Assembly (NCBI GenBank): GCA_015064635.1
Contig: SVRV01000004.1
Span: 56,746-120,745 of the forward strand
Direction: 5' to 3'
DNA: 64,000 nt
Origin: Oscillospiraceae bacterium
GTDB taxonomy: Bacteria; Bacillota; Clostridia; Oscillospirales; SIG627
Shown here: positions 33,073-42,152 of the stretch, piece by piece
Position numbering within the stretch: position 1 is the first letter of the stretch
How the letters are laid out: each line of letters starts with the position of its first letter
Notes under the pieces: generated by a model
What the model was told of the DNA's origin: nothing
Database searches by the model: none
Seen by the model: the letters and a program-made list of their open reading frames with translations, nothing else
Program-made: the position numbers and the translations under genes

Positions 33073-33080
33073 GGTTAAAC

Positions 33081-35171
33081 TTAGTTTTCAAATTTAATTT
33101 CAATATCAAAAGAGCCTGTCTTATCGGGGACGAAGGAATAGATGCAAATATTGTCCTTCACTTCAAGTCCCACGGGTGTGTAGCCTTCGGGCACGAAGAG
33201 AGTTACTGTGTATTCATCGTCCTTCACAAGCTCCGAGGTGAATGAGAGGGTGTTGTTTTCCCACTTCATTGCCTTGATTTCCGCGGCACCCTGGGTTACA
33301 TGGCGGTTTGTGCTCACAATTTGCGGACGGTCAAGCTTTTCTCTTATGGCGAGGATTCGGCTTTCACAAGGCTCCAGTGCCACACGGAGCTTTTTCCCTG
33401 TATATCCCAGATACTCTTTTTTTGTGTAGTCATAAATGTGATAAAGCCCGGGGTCGAGATAAAGGTCGGATTCAAGCCTTAATTCGTAATCAAGTGCCTC
33501 TTGCTCCATATTGAAAAGGTCAAGCACTGTGTAGGATTCGAAGGGTAGCTCTACGCTCAGCTCTACCGTCAGCACTCCGCCGCCGTGGGTATGCTGCTTT
33601 ATATCCATTGGATGAATGTCCATTACGGGGAGACAGCGTTTTATCAAGTCTGCACGCTCGGGAGGAAGCTTTGGAAGGTCATCTCCAAAGGTCATGGGAA
33701 GTCCCAGAAGAGACGTGAAGTATATGCGGGATGCCGCCTGGTTGAAGGTGTTGTATTTTTCACCTAAGATTACATTGTCGGGGTCGGTGTAAAGCACAAT
33801 ATTGTGGAGGGGATAGTAGTACATTATCTTCATAATGCCCTGCTTCATAAATTCCTCCCACTCAAAAATGTCACCACCTACACGGGATGCATCGAAAATA
33901 TCACATGCCCACAGCACACCTGCACGTGATGCGGAGCAAGCGAGCATATAGAAGTCCTTTCCCACAAGGTCACGGGTTTTTTGCACCATATTTCGGAAGG
34001 CTTCCTTTGTTGTAAGTGATGGGTCATACATTTTATCGTGGAATTCCTCATGATGCATTATTCCATCATGGAGTGTGTCATATTTTACCGCTTCGTATCC
34101 CCAATCTTTTACCTGCTTTATTGCCATGGGGAGGAATTCGTTCAGATATTTGGGATTTGTGAAGTCATAATAATAGGTTCCGCACCAGCCTGTGCGCTCG
34201 GCAAGTATTATTTCGGGGTTTGCTTTTGCATAGTCATTTTTTGAAGGGCAGTTTGTATATCCTATCCAAAGACAGGGAGTAAAACCGTACTCCTTTATCT
34301 TGTCGGCAATAAAGCCCAGACCGTTGGGGTATTTCTTCGGGTCGGGAACAAGGTCGGAGGTGCCGTCGTCACGCTTGCCCTCGTAGTCTGCATGATACCA
34401 TTCCCAGTCTATCCATATGGCATCGGCGCCGTAGGGGAGCAGATTTTCACTCTGCCACTTTGTGTTTTCAAGCACATTTTCCTCGCAGGCATCAAAGCCT
34501 ACCGAGTACCAGGTCATCCATCCCGAGGGAGCTTTCCTGAAGGTGCTTTTTTTGTTTATGGGAGCATATTTTATTCCGAAGAGTTCCGCCATTATATTAT
34601 TTGAGCTTGAAATGAGAAATTTTTTCTCTCCTGCAAGAATACCCGTTGTTATTGTAACATTGTACCTTGAGCACTCCCAATCATATTTCAAACGTATGCG
34701 TTCTGCGCCAGTGAAGGAAAGAGCGCTGTCTGTGGCTCTGTCAAAAAGCAAATTGTCGGCAGCGGTTGCTGCAGGTCCGATGGCGGCACGGAGATTGCTT
34801 GAATTCTCCACAGAGGACATGGGGAAACAGTCCTCTCCCCAGATGCTTTTTCCCGATACCACAAGTCTTGCCTCGGGGTCACACAAAAACTGTGTGTTAA
34901 TGCCCTTGGGAGTAACTGTAAAGGAGACAGTAAACCACGCTACGGGAGGCTCGGGCTTGGTGTAGGTTATATTAAGTGTGTGAAAATCAAGGGAGGTGCT
35001 CTGAGTATGTCCCTTTGATGTAAAATCTGCAAGAGTAAAGGTGTTTTCCTTGAAAATCAGCTCCTTGAAACACGCATCGGTCAAGGCTTTTTTGCCGTCC
35101 ACGGTTATTTCAAATGTATCTTTTTCAAGGTCGTACTTAACGCTGTTATTGTCATAACTGCAATATGGCAT
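33081..35171 (-). CDS. Alpha-galactosidase-like glycoside hydrolase (GH36/GH-D clan)
   Basis: About 696 residues with the GH36 layout: an N-terminal beta-sandwich (1-230), a TIM barrel (about 240-560) and a C-terminal beta domain. SGWMTWYSVGFDACEENV starts the barrel, IWIDWEWYHADYEG is the substrate loop, VKYDTLHDG carries the presumed nucleophile Asp, and SRVGGDIFEW the acid/base Asp. No signal peptide is seen. GGAGGG lies 6 bases before the ATG at 35171. Alpha-galactosidase is the likeliest activity, but the family also has alpha-N-acetylgalactosaminidases. It is divergent from a LacI regulator. Confidence 0.82.
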   Translation of the reverse strand: MPYCSYDNNSVKYDLEKDTFEITVDGKKALTDACFKELIFKENTFTLADFTSKGHTQSTSLDFHTLNITYTKPEPPVAWFTVSFTVTPKGINTQFLCDPEARLVVSGKSIWGEDCFPMSSVENSSNLRAAIGPAATAADNLLFDRATDSALSFTGAERIRLKYDWECSRYNVTITTGILAGEKKFLISSSNNIMAELFGIKYAPINKKSTFRKAPSGWMTWYSVGFDACEENVLENTKWQSENLLPYGADAIWIDWEWYHADYEGKRDDGTSDLVPDPKKYPNGLGFIADKIKEYGFTPCLWIGYTNCPSKNDYAKANPEIILAERTGWCGTYYYDFTNPKYLNEFLPMAIKQVKDWGYEAVKYDTLHDGIMHHEEFHDKMYDPSLTTKEAFRNMVQKTRDLVGKDFYMLACSASRAGVLWACDIFDASRVGGDIFEWEEFMKQGIMKIMYYYPLHNIVLYTDPDNVILGEKYNTFNQAASRIYFTSLLGLPMTFGDDLPKLPPERADLIKRCLPVMDIHPMDIKQHTHGGGVLTVELSVELPFESYTVLDLFNMEQEALDYELRLESDLYLDPGLYHIYDYTKKEYLGYTGKKLRVALEPCESRILAIREKLDRPQIVSTNRHVTQGAAEIKAMKWENNTLSFTSELVKDDEYTVTLFVPEGYTPVGLEVKDNICIYSFVPDKTGSFDIEIKFEN

Positions 35172-35195
35172 GTTATCCCTCCTATCTATATCGTT

Positions 35196-35262
35196 ATAGT
35201 AACATATGCCCCGCACTTTTGTCAATAGTTTTCTTGACAAAAGTATTAAATAAAGCTATAAT
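35196..35262. promoter_or_regulatory. Divergent GH36/lacI promoters with shared inverted repeat
   Basis: Plus strand: TTGACA (35234-35239), 17 bp, TATAAT (35257-35262) for the LacI gene. Minus strand: TTGACA (35220-35225), 18 bp, TACTAT (35196-35201) for GH36. The two -35 regions form a perfect 10-bp inverted repeat CTTTTGTCAA / TTGACAAAAG (35216-35225, 35234-35243) with an 8-bp centre, a candidate binding site for simultaneous control. Confidence 0.75.
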
Positions 35263-35291
35263 TATAGAGTTAAAAATATCAGGAGTCGGAA

Positions 35292-36254
35292 ATGAAAAAA
35301 ATTACCTTAAAGGATATAGCAAGGGAATTGAATGTGACGGTGGGAACGGTGTCCCACGTTTTCAACGGCCGTGACGATATCTCCGAGGAGATGCGGACAA
35401 AGGTATTGGAGACTGCAAAAAAAATGGGGTATATATCCAACAATGCGGCGGCGTCTTTGCGTCTTGGAAAGACAAAGACGGTGGCTATAATTGTGCCCGA
35501 CATTTCAAATCCTCACATTGCGTATCAAATAAAGCTCATAGAAGATAAAATAAGTGAGCTTGGATATTCTGTTATTATACTTAATACAAACGAAAGCGAC
35601 AAAGAGGAATATAAGGCAATCGTTACCGCTTGCAGCAGGCAGGTGGACGGAATATTTCTCTGTCCTTCCCAGCATTCCACGGAAAACGTTACATTTCTCA
35701 ACAATATGGAAATTCCCTATTTGCTTATCGGACGGAGCTTTGAATCCTTTGATGCGGATTATGTTCACGCCGATGACAAAAAGGGCGGATATCTTGCGGG
35801 CAAATATCTTGTGAGCAAGGGTTGTAAAAATCCGTTATACGTGGGTGCATACAGCAGAATAAACGCCAGCGTAAACCGTCTTGAGGGAATAAAAGAGGCG
35901 TTTCGTGAAAAAGGTATTGAGGTGCGCTCTATCGAAACCAGCCCCAAGTGCGAGGATGCGGAGAGCGTTTTGAAGGATGCTCTTGAGGACGGGCAGTTTT
36001 ACGATGCCATTATTGCTTTTTCCGACCTTATTGCATTTAAGATAATTTCACTTGTGGATAAAAGTGTCAGAGTTGTCGGCTTTGATGCTGTAAACCGCCA
36101 TTTGTATATGCCCTTCCCCTATGTCAGCGTGGGAATGAAGGGGAATGGCTGGGCAGACAAGGCTGTTGACATACTTATGGAAAAGATCAACGGGTCAAAG
36201 AACACGTACCGTGAGCTTATTGACGTTGAGCTTTTCAGATTCAATAAGAGGTAA
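35292..36254 (+). CDS. LacI-family transcriptional repressor
   Basis: A 320-residue LacI/GalR regulator: N-terminal HTH (TLKDIARELNVTVGTVSHVFNG), hinge helix (SNNAAASLRLGKT) and a periplasmic-binding-like sensor domain. It likely binds an alpha-galactoside or its product and represses the divergent GH36 gene; the EamA gene follows after 4 bp and may be co-regulated. GGAG precedes the ATG closely. Confidence 0.92.
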   Translation: MKKITLKDIARELNVTVGTVSHVFNGRDDISEEMRTKVLETAKKMGYISNNAAASLRLGKTKTVAIIVPDISNPHIAYQIKLIEDKISELGYSVIILNTNESDKEEYKAIVTACSRQVDGIFLCPSQHSTENVTFLNNMEIPYLLIGRSFESFDADYVHADDKKGGYLAGKYLVSKGCKNPLYVGAYSRINASVNRLEGIKEAFREKGIEVRSIETSPKCEDAESVLKDALEDGQFYDAIIAFSDLIAFKIISLVDKSVRVVGFDAVNRHLYMPFPYVSVGMKGNGWADKAVDILMEKINGSKNTYRELIDVELFRFNKR

Positions 36255-36258
36255 AGGT

Positions 36259-37134
36259 ATGAAAAAGCAATATTTATTTGCGGCGACCTCCATTGCCCTT
36301 TGGTCTACAATGCCTACCATTTCGAAGCTGTTACTTCATAAAATGGACAGCTTTCAGGTGCTTTGTGTCAGTGCGATATTTGCGGCATTCTTTTTACTTG
36401 CAGTGAATGTCGTGACGGGGAATATAAAGCGCTTGAAGGAATATAATTTAAAGGATTACGTTATCACTGTTCTTATAGGACTGCCCGGAATGTTTTTGTA
36501 CTATGTATTTTTCTATACGGGTACGTCTATGATGCCTGCATCGCAAGCCTTTATCGTAAACTATCTGTGGCCTATAATGAGTGTGGTGTTTGCCTGCATA
36601 TTACTGAAGGAGAAAATGACCTCACGTAAGCTTCTGGCTATTGTGATTTCCTTCTTCGGGGTTGTTATCGTAACCAGTGCGGACATTATCAACTTTAATG
36701 AGAAGATTATAATCGGTGCTCTGTTTTGTGTTGCGGGTGCCGTTTCCTACGGGATATTCACGGCGCTTAATCAAAAATATAAATACGATAAGCGCATATC
36801 CATGATGCTGGTGCTTTTTGTAACATTTATTTTGACGGGAATCATCAACCTGGCATCAGGTAAGCCTATGGAGCTTGGAGGCTTTGAGCTTTTGGGACTT
36901 GGCTGGAACGGAATGTTCTCCATAGGAATTGCAACCACCTCGTGGCAGATAGCACTTGAAAAGGGAAATACCGCAAAGATTTCAAATCTCGCTTACATAA
37001 CCCCCTTTGTATCCCTCATCTGGACTTCTCTTTTCCTTGATGATGAGAAGATAAGCGGTGTTCATATTGTGGGACTTGCGGTTATAATACTTGGAATATT
37101 TGTACAGTTAAAAGATAAGAAGAATAAAGCCTGA
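36259..37134 (+). CDS. EamA/DMT family transporter
   Basis: A 291-residue protein with about ten membrane segments in two EamA repeats (IALWSTMPTISKLLL ... WPIMSVVFACILLKEK; IGIATTSWQIALEKG ... FLDDEKISGVHIVGLAVIILG in part). The drug/metabolite family exports amino acids, nucleosides and similar metabolites; substrate unknown. The ATG at 36259 with GAGG upstream is used; earlier codons lie within lacI. Confidence 0.88.
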   Translation: MKKQYLFAATSIALWSTMPTISKLLLHKMDSFQVLCVSAIFAAFFLLAVNVVTGNIKRLKEYNLKDYVITVLIGLPGMFLYYVFFYTGTSMMPASQAFIVNYLWPIMSVVFACILLKEKMTSRKLLAIVISFFGVVIVTSADIINFNEKIIIGALFCVAGAVSYGIFTALNQKYKYDKRISMMLVLFVTFILTGIINLASGKPMELGGFELLGLGWNGMFSIGIATTSWQIALEKGNTAKISNLAYITPFVSLIWTSLFLDDEKISGVHIVGLAVIILGIFVQLKDKKNKA

Positions 37135-37154
37135 TTTAATACAAGGAGGATATT

Positions 37155-37991
37155 ATGGCATTTTTTGACAATTTTACAAAAAAAGTAACAGAGGCTACCC
37201 AGTCGCTTTCACAAAAGGGAAAGGACTTTGCCGAGACGGGAAGGCTTAATCAAGCTCTTGCCGAAGAGGAAAAGAGACTTGAGGAGCACTACAAGGTGAT
37301 AGGCAAGCTTTTTGTGGAAACTATTGGAGACAAGGTGGAGGGAGAGTTTGCCATATATGTTGCAAACGTCAGAGCTACCGAGGCGAAGATTGATGAAATT
37401 AAAGAGCAGTTGAAGCAGCTCAAGGGTATAACCAATTGTACAAAATGTGGCGCAGAGCTCTCACCCGGTGCGGTTTTCTGTAATAATTGCGGAGAAAGAG
37501 TACCCATGCCCGAGCCTGCAGGACAACCTATATACACACAGCCTGCAGAACAGCCGATGTACACACAACCCGTACAGCAGCCTGTATATGCACAGCAGCC
37601 TGTATATGCACAGCCTGCAGGACAGCCGATGTACACACAACCCGTACAGCAACCCGTATATGCACAACCTGCAGAACAACCTGCACAGACAGATGCAGGT
37701 GTAGAAGTATGTCCCAAATGCGGTGCAAAGCTGATGCCCGATGCGGCTTTTTGCGATACCTGCGGCGAGAAGCTTGGCGCTGACAAAGAAGAAAAGCCTG
37801 CCGACGGTAAAAAGTGTCCCAAATGTGGAGAGGCTCTTCCGGAGGACGCAATGTTTTGCGGAAACTGTGGTGAGAAGATAGAGCAGGAACCCGTTGACGA
37901 GTCACAGCAGGATCTCAAATGCCCCAAGTGCGGAGCTCTTGCGGATTCTGATGCAACATTTTGCAATACATGCGGAAATAAATTGAAATAA
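37155..37991 (+). CDS. Zinc-ribbon protein with coiled coil and QP-repeat linker
   Basis: 278 residues. The first ~95 are a charged helical/coiled-coil region (RLNQALAEEEKRLEEHYK), followed by a zinc ribbon (CTKCGAELSPGAVFCNNCG), a ~60-residue repeat of YTQPAEQP/VQQPVYAQ units, and two further zinc ribbons (CPKCGAKLMPDAAFCDTCG, CPKCGEALPEDAMFCGNCG) plus a last one at the C-terminus. Similar proteins are common in Bacillota and are of unknown function, possibly as cytoplasmic interaction hubs. It lies 20 bp after the EamA gene with its own GGAGG. Confidence 0.8.
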   Translation: MAFFDNFTKKVTEATQSLSQKGKDFAETGRLNQALAEEEKRLEEHYKVIGKLFVETIGDKVEGEFAIYVANVRATEAKIDEIKEQLKQLKGITNCTKCGAELSPGAVFCNNCGERVPMPEPAGQPIYTQPAEQPMYTQPVQQPVYAQQPVYAQPAGQPMYTQPVQQPVYAQPAEQPAQTDAGVEVCPKCGAKLMPDAAFCDTCGEKLGADKEEKPADGKKCPKCGEALPEDAMFCGNCGEKIEQEPVDESQQDLKCPKCGALADSDATFCNTCGNKLK

Positions 37992-38007
37992 CCAAAAAAG
38001 GTTATGA

Positions 38008-38044
38008 TATGCACCCCCAAGCCTTTGGAGGTGCATATTTATAT
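38008..38044 (+). terminator. Terminator after the zinc-ribbon gene
   Basis: A 9-bp stem ATATGCACC / GGTGCATAT (38008-38016, 38031-38039), with CCA/TGG pairing inside, followed by TTTATATA. Confidence 0.6.
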
Positions 38045-38082
38045 AACAGTTTACACTAATGGCAGTTTTTCAGGAGAGAATC

Positions 38083-38889
38083 ATGGATAAAAATTCTGTT
38101 ATCCGGCACTATGCCGAAACAAATGAGGAAAGGGACACTCTTTCCCATATTCTTGACCTTGCGGAGCGAAGCCGCCTCCGTGATATAGTTGAGTCGGGTA
38201 ATTTTATGTCGGATGCTCTGAGAATGAGGACAGACGAAATGCTCTCCCGCTTGGGCTACGAGGCGTATTTCTTCTTTGGTGGCTACGAGGGTGCTGAGCG
38301 TACCTGCCCCGTCTTTTATACCGAGTATTGTACAAGTGATATAATAAAGGAATCCCCCGACCTTGCGGAAATTGTCTTTTTAAAGGCGTCACTTGACCGC
38401 TTTAATAAGGGTGCTGAGCTCTCTCACAGGGACGTTTTGGGCTCGCTTATGGGACTTGGCATTGAAAGAGATGCAGTTGGCGATATAATCATAGATGACG
38501 GCTTTGTTATTATTGCCGTGAGAGAGTCGATTTCGGCATTCATCCTTGACAGCCTCTTGAAGATCAGCCGCTATCCCGTCAGCGTGTCGGTGGTGGAAAA
38601 GCCCGATATCAAAAGGAAGGACGATTTCGAGGAAAGCTTTGATACCGTGGCGTCCTTAAGACTTGATGCTGTGGCATCCTCTCTTTTTTCCACCTCACGC
38701 TCAAGCTCTGCGGATGCCATAGAGATGGGACTTGTTGCCGTAAACGGTGCTACTATTAAAAAAACAGACTCTGCCGTCTCGGAGGGGGATAAGATATCCT
38801 GGCGAGGCAACGGCAGAGCACAGATTGAAAAAATTGACGGACTTTCCAAAAAGGGAAGAGTGCGTATTCTTTATAAAAGATGGAAGTAA
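38083..38889 (+). CDS. ylmH: YlmH-family S4-domain RNA-binding protein
   Basis: A 268-residue protein related to Bacillus YlmH: an N-terminal ferredoxin-like domain (FFGGYEGAERTCPVF) and a C-terminal S4 RNA-binding domain (LRLDAVASSLFSTSRSSSADAI, GLVAVNG). YlmH is linked to cell division and to rescue of stalled ribosomes (RqcP family). The division-cluster neighbours seen in Bacillus are absent. AGGAG lies before the ATG at 38083. Confidence 0.9.
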   Translation: MDKNSVIRHYAETNEERDTLSHILDLAERSRLRDIVESGNFMSDALRMRTDEMLSRLGYEAYFFFGGYEGAERTCPVFYTEYCTSDIIKESPDLAEIVFLKASLDRFNKGAELSHRDVLGSLMGLGIERDAVGDIIIDDGFVIIAVRESISAFILDSLLKISRYPVSVSVVEKPDIKRKDDFEESFDTVASLRLDAVASSLFSTSRSSSADAIEMGLVAVNGATIKKTDSAVSEGDKISWRGNGRAQIEKIDGLSKKGRVRILYKRWK

Positions 38890-38896
38890 ATGAGGA

Positions 38897-38928
38897 GCTG
38901 TATCAAAATGATTTGATACAGCCCCTTT
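38897..38928 (+). terminator. Terminator of ylmH
   Basis: An 11-bp stem GCTGTATCAAA / TTTGATACAGC with ATGA loop, followed by CCCTTTTG. Confidence 0.85.
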
Positions 38929-38959
38929 TGAGCTTTCTTTTAGGCTATAATTGTTACTG

Positions 38960-40258
38960 TCAATTGTTTTCCAAGCTTTTGGAATCCAGCAGAAAATCAT
39001 ATATATTCATTGTGAGGATACCGTTTTCATCATAGTAAGAGGGAACGATGTCCTTTGTTATTATAATCTTTTTGAAGGAATCGTTTATTTTTATGAACGG
39101 TCGGATTTCCTGTGCTCTTTTCTCGGAGTCGGGGAGGGCAAAAGCCGATTGAATATAATATTTCTTTGAGCCCAGATTACAAATAAAGTCTATTTCCAAC
39201 TGTTTTCTCACGGATTTCCCGTTCTCATCCTTTTCGCTTATGGGGACAACTCCCACATCGACTCTGTATCCGCGCATTCTCAGCTCGTTGTAAATCACAT
39301 TTTCCATTGCGTGTGTCTCTTCAAACTGCCTGAAATTTATACGGGCATTACGAAGTCCCATATCCGAAAAATAATACTTTTTCGGAGTTTCTATATAGGC
39401 TTTTCCTTTTATATCGTAGCGTTGTGCTGATTCAAGCAGGAAGGAATCTTCAAGACAATCAAGATATTTTTTTACGGTTACGGATGTTATTCTTGAGTTT
39501 TTCATAGATTTGAAGGTTTTACTAAGCTTTTCCGGATTGGTCAATGAGCCTATGGCGGAGGATACAATGTTAAGCAAATCTTCAAGCTCACCAATATTTT
39601 TTATTTTATTTCTTTTCTGAATGTCTCTTACATAAATCTCTGAAAAAAGGTTTTCAAGAGCTGATGCTTTGTTTTCCCGACTGTCTATTAAGGCGACAAG
39701 AGGAATACCGCCGTAGAGCATATATTCCGCGAGCCCTTCGTATTTATCTCCTTTGTATGCGGTCATAAATTCAGAAAAGCTGAGGGGATACATGTGTATT
39801 TCGTCACCGCGTCCCGCAAATTCCGTGATGATATCCTTTGATAAGAATTTAGCATTACTTCCGGTTACATACACATCCATATTGCTCTTGCGCAAATAAC
39901 CATTAAGAACCGTTTCAAAGCAATCAAGCATTTGCACTTCATCTAAAAGAAGATAATACATTTCGCTGTCCTTTATTTTTGAGCGCACGAATGCCATGAA
40001 TTTCTCGGGGTCAACTCTTCGATTTTCCTTTTCAATTTTAATAATGCTTTCCCCAATCATATCAAGGTCATCACCCGAATCAAAGGCAAAGCGGATGATG
40101 TGGTCTTCGTTTACTCCGCTATCTATCAGGTGATTATAAAAAATGTTATTCAGAAGATATGATTTTCCGCATCTTCTGATTCCTGTTATCACTTTAATGA
40201 GTCCGTTGTGCTTTAAGCTTATCAGCTTATTCAGATATAAATCTCTTTTGATTTCCAT
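38960..40258 (-). CDS. AAA ATPase with DUF4143 C-terminal domain
   Basis: About 432 residues. An N-terminal AAA_14 ATPase domain with Walker A (ITGIRRCGKSYLL) and Walker B-like (MYYLLLDEVQML), then GSNAKFLSKDIITEFAGRGDE sensor region and a DUF4143 C-terminal nuclease-like domain (LEIDFICNLGSKKYYIQSA, with the D...E-x-Q pattern of PD-D/ExK enzymes but K changed). Such proteins are abundant in gut anaerobes, function unknown, with a suspected role in mobile elements or toxin-antitoxin-like defence. The gene is A/T-rich and has a promoter flanked by two copies of a palindrome. Start by weak AAGG site. Confidence 0.85.
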   Translation of the reverse strand: MEIKRDLYLNKLISLKHNGLIKVITGIRRCGKSYLLNNIFYNHLIDSGVNEDHIIRFAFDSGDDLDMIGESIIKIEKENRRVDPEKFMAFVRSKIKDSEMYYLLLDEVQMLDCFETVLNGYLRKSNMDVYVTGSNAKFLSKDIITEFAGRGDEIHMYPLSFSEFMTAYKGDKYEGLAEYMLYGGIPLVALIDSRENKASALENLFSEIYVRDIQKRNKIKNIGELEDLLNIVSSAIGSLTNPEKLSKTFKSMKNSRITSVTVKKYLDCLEDSFLLESAQRYDIKGKAYIETPKKYYFSDMGLRNARINFRQFEETHAMENVIYNELRMRGYRVDVGVVPISEKDENGKSVRKQLEIDFICNLGSKKYYIQSAFALPDSEKRAQEIRPFIKINDSFKKIIITKDIVPSYYDENGILTMNIYDFLLDSKSLENN

Positions 40259-40275
40259 AGCATAAACCTTTCTGA

Positions 40276-40378
40276 AAAGGATTTTTGCATCCTGATGCAA
40301 TTTTCTATATTATATTACCCCAAAATAACAAAAAAGTCAATACTCTAAAAAGGATTTTTGCATCCTGATGCACTTTTC
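40276..40378 (-). promoter_or_regulatory. DUF4143 ATPase promoter between two palindromic operator copies
   Basis: Two ~30-bp direct repeats (40275-40305 and 40348-40378), each with AAAAGGATTT and the palindrome TTGCATC-CT-GATGCAA, 73 bp apart. Between them on the minus strand is a promoter: TTGACT (40335-40340), 17 bp, TAATAT (40312-40317). One palindrome lies upstream of -35, the other downstream of -10, as in repression loops. Confidence 0.7.
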
Positions 40379-40391
40379 CATAATAGACGGA

Positions 40392-41198
40392 TTATTTGAA
40401 CTCGGTTGTCAGGGTGTTTATGGGTGAGACACCGAAGTGATTTTTGTAAAGCTTACTGAAATATGATATATCACCGATGCCAACAATATCGGACACCTCA
40501 CCCACATTGTAGCCGGTAAGGAGAAGCTCTCTTGCTTTGTTAAGTCTTACGGTGTTGCGGTATTCGATGGGGGACATTGATGTGTATTTCCTGAACTTTC
40601 TGCGGAAGGTGGCGGGGCTCATGTGACAGATGGAGGCAAGCTCATTCACGTCTGTATCCGATGCGAAGCCCGTTTCAATAATATCAATGGCGGAGCGAAT
40701 GTCGGCAGCCTCGGGAGTACTGTCCTTCATTCGCATTGAAATGAGATATAAAAGGTGCATCAGCTGTTCAAGACATTTAAGGTGAGAACCCACGGCACTT
40801 TCGGTAACGGTTGTTACCATGTCGGCAAAGAGATTTTTATAACCTCCGTTGTCACGGAAGAGTAGTGTGATGTCATCGAAAAGGTTGAGGTTTTCTCCGT
40901 CGGGGTATTCTAAAATGAACTCGACGGAATAATAATATCCATCCCTTTTGTCCGTCCATGCGGAGGAGTATTCGATGTCGTATGGGAGATACATAATGTC
41001 ACCACTTGACATTGAAAAGCTTTTTCCCGTGTGGCTTGTAAAATCAATTGTCCCTTGTACCAGATAGAAAAATCTGCTCCAGCGACGAAGTCCCTTGTTA
41101 CAATAGAAAGCCGATGGGGTGTCATTGCCGTCACGGGCGGTACAATGGCGTATGGTGAAGTGATTATTTAATATAAATGAAATATTATTGTTTTCCAT
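40392..41198 (-). CDS. AraC-family transcriptional regulator
   Basis: 268 residues: an N-terminal cupin-type sensor (about 1-140; FSMSSGDIMYLPYDIEY) and a C-terminal AraC HTH pair (VNELASICHMSPATFRRKFR, YNVGEVSDIVGIGDISYFSKLYKNHFG in part). It is divergent from the DMT transporter/nucleoside-hydrolase-like/GNAT/GH20 genes and likely regulates them in response to a sugar ligand. The -35 TTGACA and -10 TATTAT are well placed upstream. Confidence 0.92.
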   Translation of the reverse strand: MENNNISFILNNHFTIRHCTARDGNDTPSAFYCNKGLRRWSRFFYLVQGTIDFTSHTGKSFSMSSGDIMYLPYDIEYSSAWTDKRDGYYYSVEFILEYPDGENLNLFDDITLLFRDNGGYKNLFADMVTTVTESAVGSHLKCLEQLMHLLYLISMRMKDSTPEAADIRSAIDIIETGFASDTDVNELASICHMSPATFRRKFRKYTSMSPIEYRNTVRLNKARELLLTGYNVGEVSDIVGIGDISYFSKLYKNHFGVSPINTLTTEFK

Positions 41199-41232
41199 AA
41201 TGTAAGTCCTTATTAAGCCTATGTTTGATTAT

Positions 41233-41289
41233 ATAATACAAATAAATGAGCGTTTTGTCAATTCCAATTTTACAAAAAAGCGTTATAAT
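41233..41289. promoter_or_regulatory. Divergent promoters of araC-type gene and transporter operon
   Basis: Minus strand: TTGACA (41256-41261), 17 bp, TATTAT (41233-41238). Plus strand: TATAAT at 41284-41289 with a poor -35, consistent with an activator-dependent promoter for the transporter operon. Confidence 0.65.
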
Positions 41290-41315
41290 ACCAATAGCTA
41301 TATAAGGAGAATTGT

Positions 41316-42143
41316 ATGGATATTTTATTATTGGTGTTGGCGCTTCTTTGTAACACATCTCTTGCGCTTCTCGATAAAGCATCGGGAAATCTGATAAAAA
41401 AAGATGAAGTGCTGTCATTTTCTTTTTACAAAACACTTTTGTGCGCAATCTTTGCTGTTTTGCTCTTGCCCTTCGGTGAGCATTATATTTCATCTGTCGG
41501 TGTGCTTGTCAGTGTGGGAGCAGGACTTTTTCACGCACTCAGCGTTGTACTTATAATGCACTCTCTCAGAAAAAATCCCGCGGTATATGTCAATCTGTTT
41601 ATGGCATCGGGTATTCTTTTGCCCACGGTCTGCGATTGGATTTTTGTTTACGGCAAGGTGAATATAATTGAATTTTTGCTCCTTGTATGCGTGATAGCTT
41701 CTCTGTCTCTTGTTCTGAATCTGAAAAAGGGAAAAAGCAACATAGGACTACTTTGTCTCATGTTCCTTTGCTACGGAATGCTCATGGTAATGCAGGGAGT
41801 TTACCCGAAGGTGTGTGACGGAAGTCGTGTTCTCTTTTCTGTGATTATGTATGGCTCATCGTCCCTGATGCTTGGCTCTATCTGTTTTTTGGGGAAGAAA
41901 AGAGCATATATTCCGCAGAAGCTGAAAATGTTCGGCGCTGTTGCCGCTGTTTTGAATCTTGCGATCAATATACTTTTAACCACTCTTTCGGCAGCCTTGC
42001 CTTCATCTGCGGTGTTCCCTGCGGTGCATGGTTTGAAGCTGGTTGCGGTCACTCTGCTTTCGCCCTTCCTTTGGAGCGAAAGGCTTAATGCAAAGCAGAT
42101 CGTGGGAGCGTTTTTAACAATAATTCTTGTATGCATTATATAG
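41316..42143 (+). CDS. DMT-superfamily-like membrane transporter
   Basis: A 275-residue protein with about ten membrane segments and the inverted-repeat hydrophobicity of the drug/metabolite transporter superfamily (SLALLDKASGN near the start; FLWSERLNAKQIVGAFLTIILV at the end resembles the EamA ending). Substrate unknown. It is the first gene of the operon opposite the AraC regulator and overlaps functionally with the downstream nucleoside-hydrolase-like gene. Confidence in the exact family is moderate. Confidence 0.7.
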   Translation: MDILLLVLALLCNTSLALLDKASGNLIKKDEVLSFSFYKTLLCAIFAVLLLPFGEHYISSVGVLVSVGAGLFHALSVVLIMHSLRKNPAVYVNLFMASGILLPTVCDWIFVYGKVNIIEFLLLVCVIASLSLVLNLKKGKSNIGLLCLMFLCYGMLMVMQGVYPKVCDGSRVLFSVIMYGSSSLMLGSICFLGKKRAYIPQKLKMFGAVAAVLNLAINILLTTLSAALPSSAVFPAVHGLKLVAVTLLSPFLWSERLNAKQIVGAFLTIILVCII

Positions 42144-42152
42144 GAGGAAAAT

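Noticed and set aside
37289..38020. 243-codon open frame antisense to the zinc-ribbon gene
   Set aside because: Its Cys/Gly-rich repeats simply mirror the QP-repeat and zinc-ribbon codons of the real gene.
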